From: Corythucha ciliata
Taxonomy: Eukaryota; Arthropoda; Insecta; Hemiptera; Tingidae
NCBI GenBank assembly: GCA_038030265.1
Contig: CM075943.1
Span: forward strand, 38,006,001-38,070,000
Direction: 5' to 3'
DNA length: 64,000 nt
In this document: positions 33,087 to 43,900 of the stretch, piece by piece
Layout of the letters: each line of letters opens with the position of its first letter
Position numbering within the stretch: the stretch's first letter is position 1
The notes under the pieces: generated by a model
What the model was told of the DNA's origin: nothing
The model's input: only the letters and a program-made list of their open reading frames with translations
The model's database searches: none
Translations under genes and position numbers: made by a program

Positions 33087-34349
33087 GTACTTAACTGCAG
33101 TATCAGAAAAGTGTACAACCTTGAAAATATCCCTACTACTACACTACTGCTACTATCCCCCTTCTACTACTTACTTAGTGAGAAATAATCATTTTTTAGA
33201 CCACTTATTGAATAAATTTTGACTATCCTTCGACGCACAATAGAGTACACATAGAATTTTTTCTCTGCCTCTCCTCCCTTCAGATGAGACTAATCTCATT
33301 ATTTAGAGATTTCTCGCACGCTCACAATTACATTAAAGGCAGATGAAATCTAAGTTCTAAACCCACTTCTAGTGTCGTAAGTTCCGAGGTTTAATTAATT
33401 AAACCATTGCTGTTAAGTCTGAGGAGACCGATAGTGACTTTATTAATAAGATTTTGTGACGGGCGATAAGATTAATCTGAATTAAGTGGTAGCATAATTG
33501 CCTATGACTCACGAGAAGTCCTGAGTCAAAACTTTACAATTAAACAACAATAGTCAGTCTTTACGCGATGCGGAAGTAAAGGTCCGAATGTCGCCTGAGC
33601 ATTATAATATAGGCACGTTATAAGACCGGTGAATATTCATTTAGAATTAGCGGACCACATAATTCACTAATTATAAAAGTAAAAGTATCGATATGTATGA
33701 AATACCGACAACAATTTTGATAATTTTCTATTGATCCTTCATTTCGATAAAGATTATGCTGGATTAGTATAGAGCAGAACACGTTCTTCTCAGATGGATT
33801 AGAGTAACACCATCAACCTGTTGGTTCGTCTATAATCACGAGTTCGATAATTACGGAAATAAAAGGTAAATGAGATACCAGGTCCTTTTTACCAGTTTTC
33901 TATTTGTCCTTCCATTTTTAACTGTAAAGTCTGATTAGATAGAACTAAAAGAAAAGTGACGGCTAAACGAATTAAAGAATTCCAATGTTAAGAGTTGGCG
34001 TTCCGAAGAGGGTCGAGACTATTTCAAAGCAGTTACACGCCATTGCGCTTTTCCATCCCACTATAGCCACTTATCCAAACTCTTCCCCTATCACCCCGCA
34101 CACCCACACTTCTTTTCTCAACATCTGAGCCTTCTTCTTTTTTTTTCTTATTCGAGTCAATTCGATTTTAAACATCTTCACTCTTCCGACTCCCCTCAGG
34201 ACGAAAAGCGAGCAGCAAGGTGATATCAATTTAAGTGTTTTCCATTTAATAGCCCAGCCTTTGCCAATGGTCTGATTATTGGTGAAAGTAATTGGTAACT
34301 TGAGCATGTTCCAAAAACTCTATGACCAGGCGTTGAGTGGAGTCATTCG
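33087..34349. other. Unique intron DNA, no gene seen
   Basis: AT-rich sequence without recognisable element ends or exons. A pyrimidine-rich run lies around 34,075-34,200. Confidence 0.4.
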
Positions 34350-34900
34350 TCAATAGAAGAAAACAAGAAACTGTTGTCTCACGCGTTGAAATGAGCTTTC
34401 CACGTTGTCCATGTTCCCGGTTAAATTTCTCCGCTCCACGGTGGGCCAGCAGCGAGGCCCGCCTGCGTCGAGGCTCTTCGTTGGACTTTCTGGATGATGA
34501 TAACAGCACTGACAGTGCCCACAGGAAAATTCGTGGGGCTCCGGAAAACGGGTCAAAGTGGCCAAAATCGCCGGAATCACAGCAAGAACTTCTTTAACTG
34601 CTCGTTTGATGGAAAATCCCTTTTGATTTTCCAATCCCCCGTAATGAGAACCCCCAAAATACGCGAGCGACAAAGGCCAATGTTTTCAATGTGTTTCAAT
34701 CTGAGCTTAACGCGGTTAATTAGTCTGTCAGGCCATGCTGACCAGGTGTTGGCCAGGACGCCCTTAAGAGAGCATGAGCTCCCCCTCCCCTTAGAGTGGC
34801 CTAAAATGAATGATGTTCCGAGTTGTTTTAATTTCGGACGACTTTCTCCATTCCACAATGGGCCAACGAGGTCCGCCTTCGTTGAGGAACATTCATAAAT
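34350..34900 (-). repeat. Decayed dispersed repeat related to 2,700-2,810
   Basis: On the - strand, the text around 34,560-34,630 (GLENQKGFSIKRAVKEVLAV in one frame) parallels the + strand text near 2,740-2,800 (ESENRDEFSVRRAVEGVLTT). A second internal word pair, 'gggccagcagcgaggcccg' (34,443) and 'gggccaacgaggtccgcc' (34,859), is about 415 bp apart. Overlapping open frames on both strands reflect the higher GC rather than a gene. It could be the remnant of an old element whose protein I cannot name. Confidence 0.4.
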
Positions 34901-35809
34901 ATTTGAGTGTCCCTTTTGGTATGTATGCCACAAATCAGGACTATCCTTGTTCCAATAAGCTAAGACAATTTTGAAATAAAAGCTGAATCAGGATTATAAA
35001 TTATAAATGCATGATTATTCCATTATAAAAGAAACATTTTGGAAGAATTGAACAATAAATCGTCTCTCTCGATTGTTTGCCATCATTTATTCCCTGAATC
35101 ACCGTTGGTTTTTTATCACTGTCAGCATACGGGGAATATTCAACAACTTCGGTAGGTCCCACTTCAATTATTTCACTGGCACTCGACCTATGAGATAATA
35201 ATAGCAATTTTATGATATGCGTTTGTCTGTATGTAACACGTCACCTTTCTATAACTCAAAAAGATTTGGCAAGAATGGATTCGAAAAAAAAAATAATAAA
35301 TAAATAAAATAAATGAAAAAATCTATCTATGAGAAAGAAGAATAGAAGAACTCAATAGAATTCTATAGCGTATATCTACAAGTATTTTATTCACTAGCTG
35401 AAGTGTCTGTGACCGTATATCAACTTTCAATACCTGCGACCTCCCTATGTTGGGGGTTTTCTGTGTATAACATAAATTTTGTCCCCTTCTTTCTCCTTCT
35501 TACTCATCCTTCTTTCAACAGCATAATAATACAAAGGATGAAAAATAGCACTGCGGACGCTGTGGAAGTCCATTCAATTGTAGAGTAGGCTAGTTGGTTG
35601 AAAAAAACGACATAATCGAGCCATAGCCTGATGGTATCAGGAAATGAGTTGCGAATGACTTATTTCGCATGGGTCCCGAAGTTCACAACGCATGGGTCCC
35701 AAAGTTCACAACGGGTAAACGCAACATTATTTTCACTACTTTTTTTCAGACATCTACAACTAATAAGGCTAATGACCAAAGCAGTCGAAGCCGATAGGGT
35801 TAGGGTTTT
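34901..35809. other. Unique intron DNA up to the copia insertion
   Basis: No gene seen. A 24-bp tandem pair ('gcatgggtcccgaagttcac' and its variant) lies at about 35,667-35,715, shortly before the copia 5' LTR. Confidence 0.4.
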
Positions 35810-35924
35810 TGTTGGAAGCTGTAATTTTATAACCACATGACTTTTTATATTTTGTTGTTTCTGGTCTTTAATTCGATCTAATAAAAAAGTGTTTTTCCTG
35901 ATCTTGTCCTTCATAAATTCATCA
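35810..35924 (+). repeat. copia 5' LTR (115 bp)
   Basis: Begins TGTTGG and ends ATCA, the usual TG...CA. It carries an 'aataaaaaag' word that could serve polyadenylation. Matched by 39,945-40,191 once the inserted 132 bp are removed. At 115 bp it is short for the family. Confidence 0.9.
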
Positions 35925-35937
35925 GGTTATGGTCCCT
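35925..35937 (+). promoter_or_regulatory. Primer-binding site for a half-tRNA-iMet primer
   Basis: GGTTATGGTCCC follows the LTR directly. It is complementary, with one mismatch, to the anticodon-stem/loop region of initiator methionine tRNA (GGGCCCATAACC), not to the tRNA 3' end. Drosophila copia uses this internal tRNA fragment as primer, so the mechanism is likely shared. Confidence 0.75.
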
Positions 35938-36010
35938 ATTTCATCGCTTCTTTTGATTTGAAAACCAAATTAGTCGGTCCGTCTATTCTCACCAATCAAA
36001 ATTTTTTGAA

Positions 36011-36856
36011 ATGACTTCCGTCTTGTCACGCGTGGAATCGTTGTCGAAGGACAATTACGACACGTGGAAAATGCAAATGGAGGCTCTCCTGATTAAGAAC
36101 GATGCCTGGGATTTCGTGAATGGCAATAATCAGAATCCGGTCTCTACAGCTACAAACGGAGCTGAAGTCACTGAATGGCTGAGAAATGACCGGAAGGCAA
36201 GATCAGACATAATTTTGAGTATTAGTCCCTCGGAATTGAAACAAATCAAGAATTGTGAAACTTCCAGAGAAGTATGGGTAAAATTGGAAAACATCTATCA
36301 GTCGAAAGGACCTGCTCGAAAGGCTACCTTACTCAAACAATTGACCCTTCACCGTATGGAAGAAGGTGGTGATATACACCAACATTTGAACATCTTCTTC
36401 GACGCAGTTGACAAGCTGAAAGACATGGAAGTCGAAATAAATCGAGACCTGCTAGCTATCAAGCTGCTCTACAGTCTACCATCTAGCTTTGAGAACTTTC
36501 GTTGTGCCATAGAATCGCGAGACGAACTACCCGATCCTGAATTTTTGAAAATTAAAATCATGGAAGAATATGACGCGCGAAAGAATAGTGCATTGAATAT
36601 ACCGGAAAATGCAATGTATTCGTCGAAAAAGAAATGGGTAAAATCGAGTAATACCACCGGGAAACCTGTCGGAAACACGGAACAAAGTGGAAAATTCAAG
36701 TTTCGTTGTCATCGGTGTGGAAAATACGGTCATAAAGCCGTCGACTGTCATACACATCAAGATAAAACAAGGAATGATGCAAGAAATGCTGAAGACATTA
36801 GTTTTTACTGCTGGAACAGCATTTCTGAAAGTCGTTCTGTCGACAATTCGTCATGA
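36011..36856 (+). pseudogene. copia gag region, ended by an in-frame stop
   Basis: The frame starts at ATG 36,011 and encodes 281 residues. The N-terminal half has the copia gag pattern (LSKDNYDTWKMQMEALL near residues 11-27, then a DIILSISPSEL segment). Residues 233-246 are a CCHC zinc knuckle (CHRCGKYGHKAVDC) that binds element RNA. A TGA at 36,854 interrupts the frame just before the protease motif, while the same frame continues afterwards. In intact relatives gag and pol are one polyprotein, so the TGA looks like a disabling mutation. Confidence 0.85.
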
Positions 36857-37855
36857 TGTCTCGACAGTGGTGCTACTTCCCACTTGTGTAGCAAATCTGA
36901 AGATTTCCACCGCATAGAAAATGTGAACAACGCGCATTTAAATCTTGCAGACAACAGCACTACGAAAATTAAGTCAATCGGTGTCGCTTCTTTTAAAGCA
37001 GACGTGTTCGGAAACGTCAAAAACGTCACTCTCGATAGGACACTCTACGTTCCTAGTCTTCGAACTAACTTATAGTCAGTAAGCAAAATGGCTGACAAAG
37101 GGTATGAAATACTTTTTCGAAAATCGGACGTTTTAGTTTTTGGACCCGATAAAGACGGCAAGCTTGTAGGCGATCGAATTGGTGATTTATACTTCGCCCG
37201 AACCTCTAAGGGTTCAGCCTGCAAAGTCTCGATTTAAGAAAATCGGAATTCCAAACTAGATTTATGGCACCGTCGACTTGGTCATGTTAATTTTCAAGAT
37301 TTAATAACCGCCGTGAAACAAGACACAATACAAGGAGTAGAAAACGTTGACTTGAGAAATAAATCGGTCAACTGTGACACGTGCTGCAAGGGTAAAATGA
37401 CTCGTACTCGCTTCCCGAAATCTTCAAACAGAAAATCAGATCTGCTTGATATCGTACACACTGACGTTTGCGGGCCATTTCGTACGGAATCAAACGGAAA
37501 AGCAAAATATTTCGTTGAATTTATCGATGACAGGTCACGTTGGTGTGAGGTGAGATTTTTGAAGTCTAAAAATGAAGTCCTAGAAAAAACTGAAGAAGTC
37601 ATAAATCTCATGGAAAACAAGCATGGTATCACTGTCAAGTGCATTCAATCAGACAATGGCACTGAGTATGTCAATAAGTCATTTGACAAATTGCTTAAAA
37701 AGCGTGGCATCTCAAGGAGGCGGACCGTTCCGTATAATCCTGAACAAAATGGTATCTCAGAAAGACATGGCGGACATGGCGCGTTGTCTCCTTATCGAAT
37801 CAGGACTCCCGCCATCTTTTTGGGCTGAACAGAAGCTGTCTACACAGCGAACTAT
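36857..37855 (+). pseudogene. copia protease-integrase region, multiply broken
   Basis: In the gag frame, the aspartic protease motif DSGATSH lies about ten bases after the TGA. Stops at 37,073 (TAG) and 37,235 (TAA) follow. The integrase then shows its zinc-binding motif (LWHRRLGHVNF followed by CDTCCKGK) and the core motifs with HTDVCGPF, QSDNGTEY and a Glu in NGISERH, the DDE triad. A frame change near 37,766 and a return near 37,835, with a small rearrangement, break the end of the core. This copy cannot make a working integrase. Confidence 0.85.
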
Positions 37856-39925
37856 TTGAGGAACAGGTGCCCAACAAAGAGTCTGAATGGGAAAACACCT
37901 TATGAAATCTGGAATGGGAGGAAACCAAACGTAAGCCACCTGAGAATATTTGGTTCTAAAGTATTTTGTTTGAACAGATCACTGAACAAAGGAAAATTAT
38001 CATCTCGAAGTCGAGAAGGAATCCTTGTTGGATACTCTGAGGAGTCAAAAGGGTACAGAGTTTGGATCCCTGAAGAAAGAAAAGTGGAAATCAGCCGTGA
38101 TGTCAGTTTTATTGAGTCAATAGACACTAAGAAGGAACGTCAAGATTCTATTGATCGATTGCTGGACGTCAAACAATTCGAAAATAATGAACCACCAGTT
38201 ATTGAAGTCATAACGCAAAGCCACGGTAGAAAAGGACTTATCCCCTTGGAAGAATCTAAACCCCCTCAAGACGACCTTGTTTCCGTACAAGACGAGTCTG
38301 AAGTAGAGGTCGAAAAAAACGAAGAAGGAAATGCTGACGATGAAGAAAGAAGCCAGCCAAATATTCTTCGAAGAATACGCCGAACCATAAAAATACCAGA
38401 AAAACTGCGCGACTACGTTCTATTAACTTATAAACAAGCTATCAACTCGAGTGATCATTTGGAATGGGAGAAAGCAATTGAAGAAGAAAAGGAGGCTCTT
38501 AAAAAAAACAGAACATGGACTCTCGTAGATAGAAATGAAGCGAGAGGAAAATCACTGCTGTCCAGTCGTTGGGTTTTCAAGATAAAAGACGACGGAAGGT
38601 ACAGAGCGAGACTTGTGGTGCGAGGTTGTGAGCAACAGCCTAATGTTGATTACAACGAAGTTAGCCCTGTTGTTGGAAACGATGCTCTACGTTTGATGCT
38701 CGCTTATGCAGTGAAAAAGAAGTATCATTTAATGAAATTTGACGTCAAAACCGCCTTTCTACATGGACAAATCGAGGAGGAATTGTACATGGAACTTCCT
38801 GAAGGATATGACGATAAATCCAAAATATGCAAGTTGCAGAAATCTTTGTACGGCCTGAAACAAGCCCCCTCGTGCTGGAATAAACGTTTCACAGAATTTC
38901 TTCGTTCAGAAGGATTTAAAGAACTGAAAACTGAACAGTGTGTCTTCAAAAACGACGAAGAAAACATGTTCATAGCTATTCATGTGGATGACGGAATGCT
39001 TGCAGGGGAAAATCTACCCAGAATGAGAAAAATAATAAACAGATTGAAATCAGAATTTGAAATGACGATCACAGAAAATCCTATTTCATATCTCGGAATC
39101 GACTTTGTACGAACAGGTGACATACTTAAGCTTCATCAAAAAAATTACTCGATGAGTTTGATGGAAAAATACAGAATGTCGGACTGTAAAACTGTTACCA
39201 CTCCATTGCTACCGGAAAGTTCGAAGATCGAGGAAAATGAGGAAAGTGACATTGACACTGTTAAATTTCCATATAGAGAAGCCGTTGGAAGTTTACTTTA
39301 CCTCTCGACGAAGACAAGGCCTGACCTCAGTTTCGCTGTCAATATGTGTGGAAGGAATGTTGAAAATCCTCAAAAGTTAGACGTTCAAAATCTGAAACGA
39401 ATAATGAGGTATCTCCAAGGAACATCTTCAACCGGTATTACCTACTCGGCAAACACGCTTGATGACAAACTTGTGGCGTTTTGTGACGCCGACTTTGCTG
39501 GAGATAAGGAAACAAGAAAGAGCACAACCGGATTTGTCATTTATTACTGTGGAGGACCTGTTAGCTGGGTGTCCAGGAAACAATCGATCGTCGCGGCTAG
39601 CTCAACCGAAAGCGAGTACATCAGTGCAGCAGAATGTGCCAGAACACTGATTTACTCGAAAAATTTTCTTGAAGAGCTGACAGGAACTTCGATCTCGACC
39701 GAAATTAACATCGACAACCAAAGCGCCATCAACTTGATCAAGAATGGTGTAATGAATAGGAGATCAAAACATATTGATGTACGTTACCACTACATCAAAG
39801 AAAAAGTGGACGAAAAACTGATTGTGGTCAAATACTGTCCAACCAGCAGTCAAATCGCTGACATATTGACAAAGGCTCTACACTCTACAAAGTTCGGAAA
39901 ATTCAAAAAATATCTCGTTTCTTAA
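37856..39925 (+). CDS. copia reverse transcriptase/RNase H open frame (690 codons, fragment of pol)
   Basis: A long intact frame, continuous with the integrase C-terminal region. It does not begin at a real ATG, so it is the downstream part of a broken polyprotein. Order: the integrase tail (PTKSLNGKTPYEIW), an acidic linker (residues ~130-180), reverse transcriptase from about residue 205 (SSRWVFKIKDDG, VKTAFLHGQ, LYGLKQAP), the catalytic HVDD at 376-379 in place of the usual YVDD, then RNase H with CDADFAGD (543-550), TESEY (584-588) and DNQSA. The stop TAA at 39,923-39,925 is 19 bases before the 3' LTR. Preservation of 690 codons beside a broken first half suggests modest age or uneven decay. 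Expression is unlikely without an N-terminal start. Confidence 0.9.
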   Translation: MRNRCPTKSLNGKTPYEIWNGRKPNVSHLRIFGSKVFCLNRSLNKGKLSSRSREGILVGYSEESKGYRVWIPEERKVEISRDVSFIESIDTKKERQDSIDRLLDVKQFENNEPPVIEVITQSHGRKGLIPLEESKPPQDDLVSVQDESEVEVEKNEEGNADDEERSQPNILRRIRRTIKIPEKLRDYVLLTYKQAINSSDHLEWEKAIEEEKEALKKNRTWTLVDRNEARGKSLLSSRWVFKIKDDGRYRARLVVRGCEQQPNVDYNEVSPVVGNDALRLMLAYAVKKKYHLMKFDVKTAFLHGQIEEELYMELPEGYDDKSKICKLQKSLYGLKQAPSCWNKRFTEFLRSEGFKELKTEQCVFKNDEENMFIAIHVDDGMLAGENLPRMRKIINRLKSEFEMTITENPISYLGIDFVRTGDILKLHQKNYSMSLMEKYRMSDCKTVTTPLLPESSKIEENEESDIDTVKFPYREAVGSLLYLSTKTRPDLSFAVNMCGRNVENPQKLDVQNLKRIMRYLQGTSSTGITYSANTLDDKLVAFCDADFAGDKETRKSTTGFVIYYCGGPVSWVSRKQSIVAASSTESEYISAAECARTLIYSKNFLEELTGTSISTEINIDNQSAINLIKNGVMNRRSKHIDVRYHYIKEKVDEKLIVVKYCPTSSQIADILTKALHSTKFGKFKKYLVS

Positions 39926-39934
39926 TTCTAAAAT

Positions 39935-39944
39935 TAAGGGAGGG
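39935..39944 (+). promoter_or_regulatory. Polypurine tract of the copia element
   Basis: A purine run (AAGGGAGGG) ends directly at the 3' LTR start TGTTGG. It is the expected primer for plus-strand DNA synthesis. Confidence 0.8.
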
Positions 39945-40191
39945 TGTTGGAAGCTGTAATTTTATAACCACATGACTTTTTATATTTTGTTGTTTCAGGG
40001 GCCCTAGTTAGAGTTGTAGGGAAATAATCCCACAAGCGGTATCCAAGGTCGCTTCATCAGAAATAGTATTATCTCGCCATAGCAACCACCTCACGTGAGT
40101 TTTTCCCGACAACTCGGAATAAGGCCCCTGGTCTTTAATTCGATCTAATAAAAAAGTGTTTTTCCTGATCTTGTCCTTCATAAATTCATCA
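39945..40191 (+). repeat. copia 3' LTR (115 bp plus inserted MITE)
   Basis: Matches the 5' LTR on both sides of a 132-bp insertion at 39,997-40,128. It ends TTCATCA and is followed by the GTTTT duplication. Confidence 0.9.
39997..40128. mobile_element. 132-bp MITE inside the copia 3' LTR
   Basis: Absent from the 5' LTR, so an exact empty site exists for comparison (TTTC|TGGTC). The ends AGGGGCC and AAGGCCCCT form a short TIR that extends by a base into the flanks. The interior has inverted words ('gttgtaggga' and 'tcccgacaac'). No clear target duplication. It inserted after the retrotransposon had integrated. Confidence 0.85.
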
Positions 40192-40269
40192 GTTTTAGTG
40201 TGTAGTCCCGGACGGAGGTCCGGGGAGTCCCACACTGCGTGCGTGCGTAAATGCATTTCCTCATTCTTC

Positions 40270-40272
<3 letters not shown>

Positions 40273-40318
<46 letters not shown>
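40273..40318 (+). repeat. Poly(A) tract of about 46 bases
   Basis: A pure A-run between the copia element and the foldback element. It may be the tail of an unrecognised retroposed sequence, or simple slippage expansion. Its length is probably uncertain in the assembly. Confidence 0.9.
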
Positions 40319-40320
<2 letters not shown>

Positions 40321-40463
40321 ACAACTAATTTGCTATTTATTCATCTTCCAGACACACTTGTTGACAGCACTTCTATTTTGTCTTCACTCCTATATGCAAC
40401 TATATTTTGAAAATAATTTTGAACTGCAACCAGAATTAGGAATTTTACATAGCCCATTTCTCA

Positions 40464-40979
40464 ACGTGTGTGAAGCTAGCCCCCTTTTACACTCTTTCAG
40501 GGGGCAAAATACTAACCCGCATGACAGGAATCGCACTTGAGTCTAGGTACAGCCAATAGAGAAGCTAACAAAATCAAAAAATTCAGAACATCAGTCTACC
40601 GCCAGCAAAAACAGAAGCTAACAAAATTGAATTTAAAAATTGCCACATTAGGACGCCATTACCCTTTACATTAGAGTCATAAAACCAATGTCTGACTCGA
40701 CAGCAGCACACAGGTACATGAAAAATGTTAATTACATTGAAAAACCATTATTAGCAAGCATTAAATACCACACCTGAAGAGAAAGAGCGTGTCACGAACA
40801 ACCTGTACACTGTACACTACATTCATGCCATGCGGGTCAGTATAACGAGGCGATCCCGCCCCCAAGTAACCACCACCATGTTAGCATAAGAACAATTCGG
40901 AATGAAATAACGAACAGAGGATGAGGTACAACATGGCATAAGTAAAAAATAGGACAAACTCCCCCCCCCCCCCCGCCAG
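40464..40979 (+). repeat. Left terminal unique segment of the foldback element
   Basis: 516 bp, inverted relative to 54,971-55,485 with very few differences (mainly the C/G-run length and single substitutions), so the arms are young or have been homogenised. It contains 'gcgtgtcacgaacaacctgt' and a C-run next to the array. Confidence 0.9.
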
Positions 40980-43900
40980 AGAGAACGGCGAGCCGATTAC
41001 TGTGGGTACGCGGGGGGCAGGCATGCCACCCCTTGAACGAGTACGAAGGACAAATACGAATAAATTCAACAAATTCACAGACGTTGGTATAAGGGTAGGG
41101 AACAAGTTGGAATAGGTGAGAAAAGTGGGCGGGTGGCATATAAGAGAACGGCGAGCCGATTACTGAGGGTACGCTGGAGATAGCATGCCGCCCCCGAAAC
41201 GAGTGTGACGGACAAATACGAATAAATTCAAAAAATTCACAGACGTTGGTATAAGGGTAGGGAACAAGGTGAATAGGTGAGAAAAGTGGGCGGGTGGCAT
41301 ATAAGAGAACGGCGAGCCGATTACTGAGGGTACGCTGGAGATAGCATGCCGCCCCCGAAACGAGTGTGACGGACAAATACGAATAAATTCAAAAAATTCA
41401 CAGACGTTGGTATAAGGGTAGGGAACAAGTTGGAATAGGTGAGAAAAGTGGGCGGGTGGCATATAAGAGAACGGCGAGCCGATTACTGAGGGTACGCTGG
41501 AGATAGCATGCCGCCCCCGAAACGAGTGTAACGGACAAATACGAATAAATTCAAAAAATTCACAGACGTTGGTATAAGGGTAGGGAACAAGTTGGAATAG
41601 GTGAGAAAAGTGGGCGGGTGGCATATAAGAGAACGGCGAGCCGATTACTGAGGGTACGCTGGAGATAGCATGCCGCCCCCGAAACGAGTGTGACGGACAA
41701 ATACGAATAAATTCAAAAAATTCACAGACGTTCGTATAAGGGTAGGGAACAAGGTGAAATAGGTGAGAAAAGTGGGCGGGTGGCATATAAGAGAACGGCG
41801 AGCCGATTACTGAGGGTACGCTGGAGATAGCATGCCGCCCCCGAAACGAGTACGAAGGACAAATACGAATAAATTCAAAAAATTCACAGACGTTGGTATA
41901 AGGGTAGGGAACAAGTTGGAATAGGTGAGAAAAGTGGGCGGGTGGCATATAAGAGAACGGCGAGCCGATTACTGTGGGTACGCGGGGGCAGGCATGCCAG
42001 CCCCTCGAACGAGTGTGACGGACAAATACGAATAAATTCAAAAAATTCACAGACGTTGGTATAAGGGTAGGGAACAAGTTGGAATAGGTGAGAAAAGTGG
42101 GCGGGTGGCATATAAGAGAACGGCGAGCCGATTACTGAGGGTACGCTGGAGATAGCATGCCGCCCCCGAAACGAGTGTGACGGACAAATACGAATAAATT
42201 CAAAAAATTCACAGACGTTCGTATAAGGGTAGGGAACAAGGTGAAATAGGTGAGAAAAGTGGGCGGGTGGCATATAAGAGAACGGCGAGCCGATTACTGA
42301 GGGTACGCTGGAGATAGCATGCCGCCCCCGAAACGAGTGTGACGGACAAATACGAATAAATTCAAAAAATTCACAGACGTTCGTATAAGGGTAGGGAACA
42401 AGGTGAAATAGGTGAGAAAAGTGGGCGGGTGGCATATAAGAGAACGGCGAGCCGATTACTGTGGGTACGCGGGGGGCAGGCATGCCACCCCTCGAACGAG
42501 TGTGACGGACAAATACGAATAAATTCAAAAAATTCACAGACGTTCGTATAAGGGTAGGGAACAAGGTGAAATAGGTGAGAAAAGTGGGCGGGTGGCATAT
42601 AAGAGAACGGCGAGCCGATTACTGAGGGTACGCTGGAGATAGCATGCCGCCCCCGAAACGAGTGTGACGGACAAATACGAATAAATTCAAAAAATTCACA
42701 GACGTTCGTATAAGGGTAGGGAACAAGGTGAAATAGGTGAGAAAAGTGGGCGGGTGGCATATAAGAGAACGGCGAGCCGATTACTGAGGGTACGCTGGAG
42801 ATAGCATGCCGCCCCCGAAACGAGTGTGACGGACAAATACGAATAAATTCAAAAAATTCACAGACGTTGGTATAAGGGTAGGGAACAAGTTGGAATAGGT
42901 GAGAAAAGTGGGCGGGTGGCATATAAGAGAACGGCGAGCCGATTACTGAGGGTACGCTGGAGATAGCATGCCGCCCCCGAAACGAGTGTGACGGACAAAT
43001 ACGAATAAATTCAAAAAATTCACAGACGTTCGTATAAGGGTAGGGAACAAGGTGAAATAGGTGAGAAAAGTGGGCGGGTGGCATATAAGAGAACGGCGAG
43101 CCGATTACTGAGGGTACGCTGGAGATAGCATGCCGCCCCCGAAACGAGTGTGACGGACAAATACGAATAAATTCAAAAAATTCACAGACGTTCGTATAAG
43201 GGTAGGGAACAAGGTGAAATAGGTGAGAAAAGTGGGCGGGTGGCATATAAGAGAACGGCGAGCCGATTACTGAGGGTACGCTGGAGATAGCATGCCGCCC
43301 CCGAAACGAGTACGAAGGACAAATACGAATAAATTCAAAAAATTCACAGACGTTGGTATAAGGGTAGGGAACAAGTTGGAATAGGTGAGAAAAGTGGGCG
43401 GGTGGCATATAAGAGAACGGCGAGCCGATTACTGAGGGTACGCTGGAGATAGCATGCCGCCCCTGAAACGAGTGTGACGGACAAATACGAATAAATTCAA
43501 AAAATTCACAGACGTTCGTATAAGGGTAGGGAACAAGGTGAAATAGGTGAGAAAAGTGGGCGGGTGGCATATAAGAGAACGGCGAGCCGATTACTGAGGG
43601 TACGCTGGAGATAGCATGCCGCCCCCGAAACGAGTGTGACGGACAAATACGAATAAATTCAAAAAATTCACAGACGTTCGTATAAGGGTAGGGAACAAGG
43701 TGAAATAGGTGAGAAAAGTGGGCGGGTGGCATATAAGAGAACGGCGAGCCGATTACTGAGGGTACGCTGGAGATAGCATGCCGCCCCCGAAACGAGTGTG
43801 ACGGACAAATACGAATAAATTCAAAAAATTCACAGACGTTCGTATAAGGGTAGGGAACAAGGTGAAATAGGTGAGAAAAGTGGGCGGGTGGCATATAAGA

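Larger units (their letters stand above)
35810..40191 (+). mobile_element. Ty1/copia LTR retrotransposon, near full length, inactive
   Basis: The element starts TGTTGGAAGCTG and ends with TTCATCA, flanked by the 5-bp target duplication GTTTT (35,805-35,809 and 40,192-40,196). LTRs are 115 bp and nearly identical except for a 132-bp MITE in the 3' LTR. A primer-binding site directly follows the 5' LTR and a polypurine tract (AAGGGAGGG) directly precedes the 3' LTR. The gene order gag, protease, integrase, reverse transcriptase, RNase H in one frame is that of Ty1/copia. At least three stop codons and two frameshifts break the first half. It is inserted in sense orientation in the Ig-gene intron. 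Confidence 0.92.

Noticed and set aside
34337..34933. Overlapping frames of 77-134 residues on both strands as possible exons
   Set aside because: No splice context or domain; the locally higher GC explains the lack of stops, and part of the text matches a decayed dispersed repeat.
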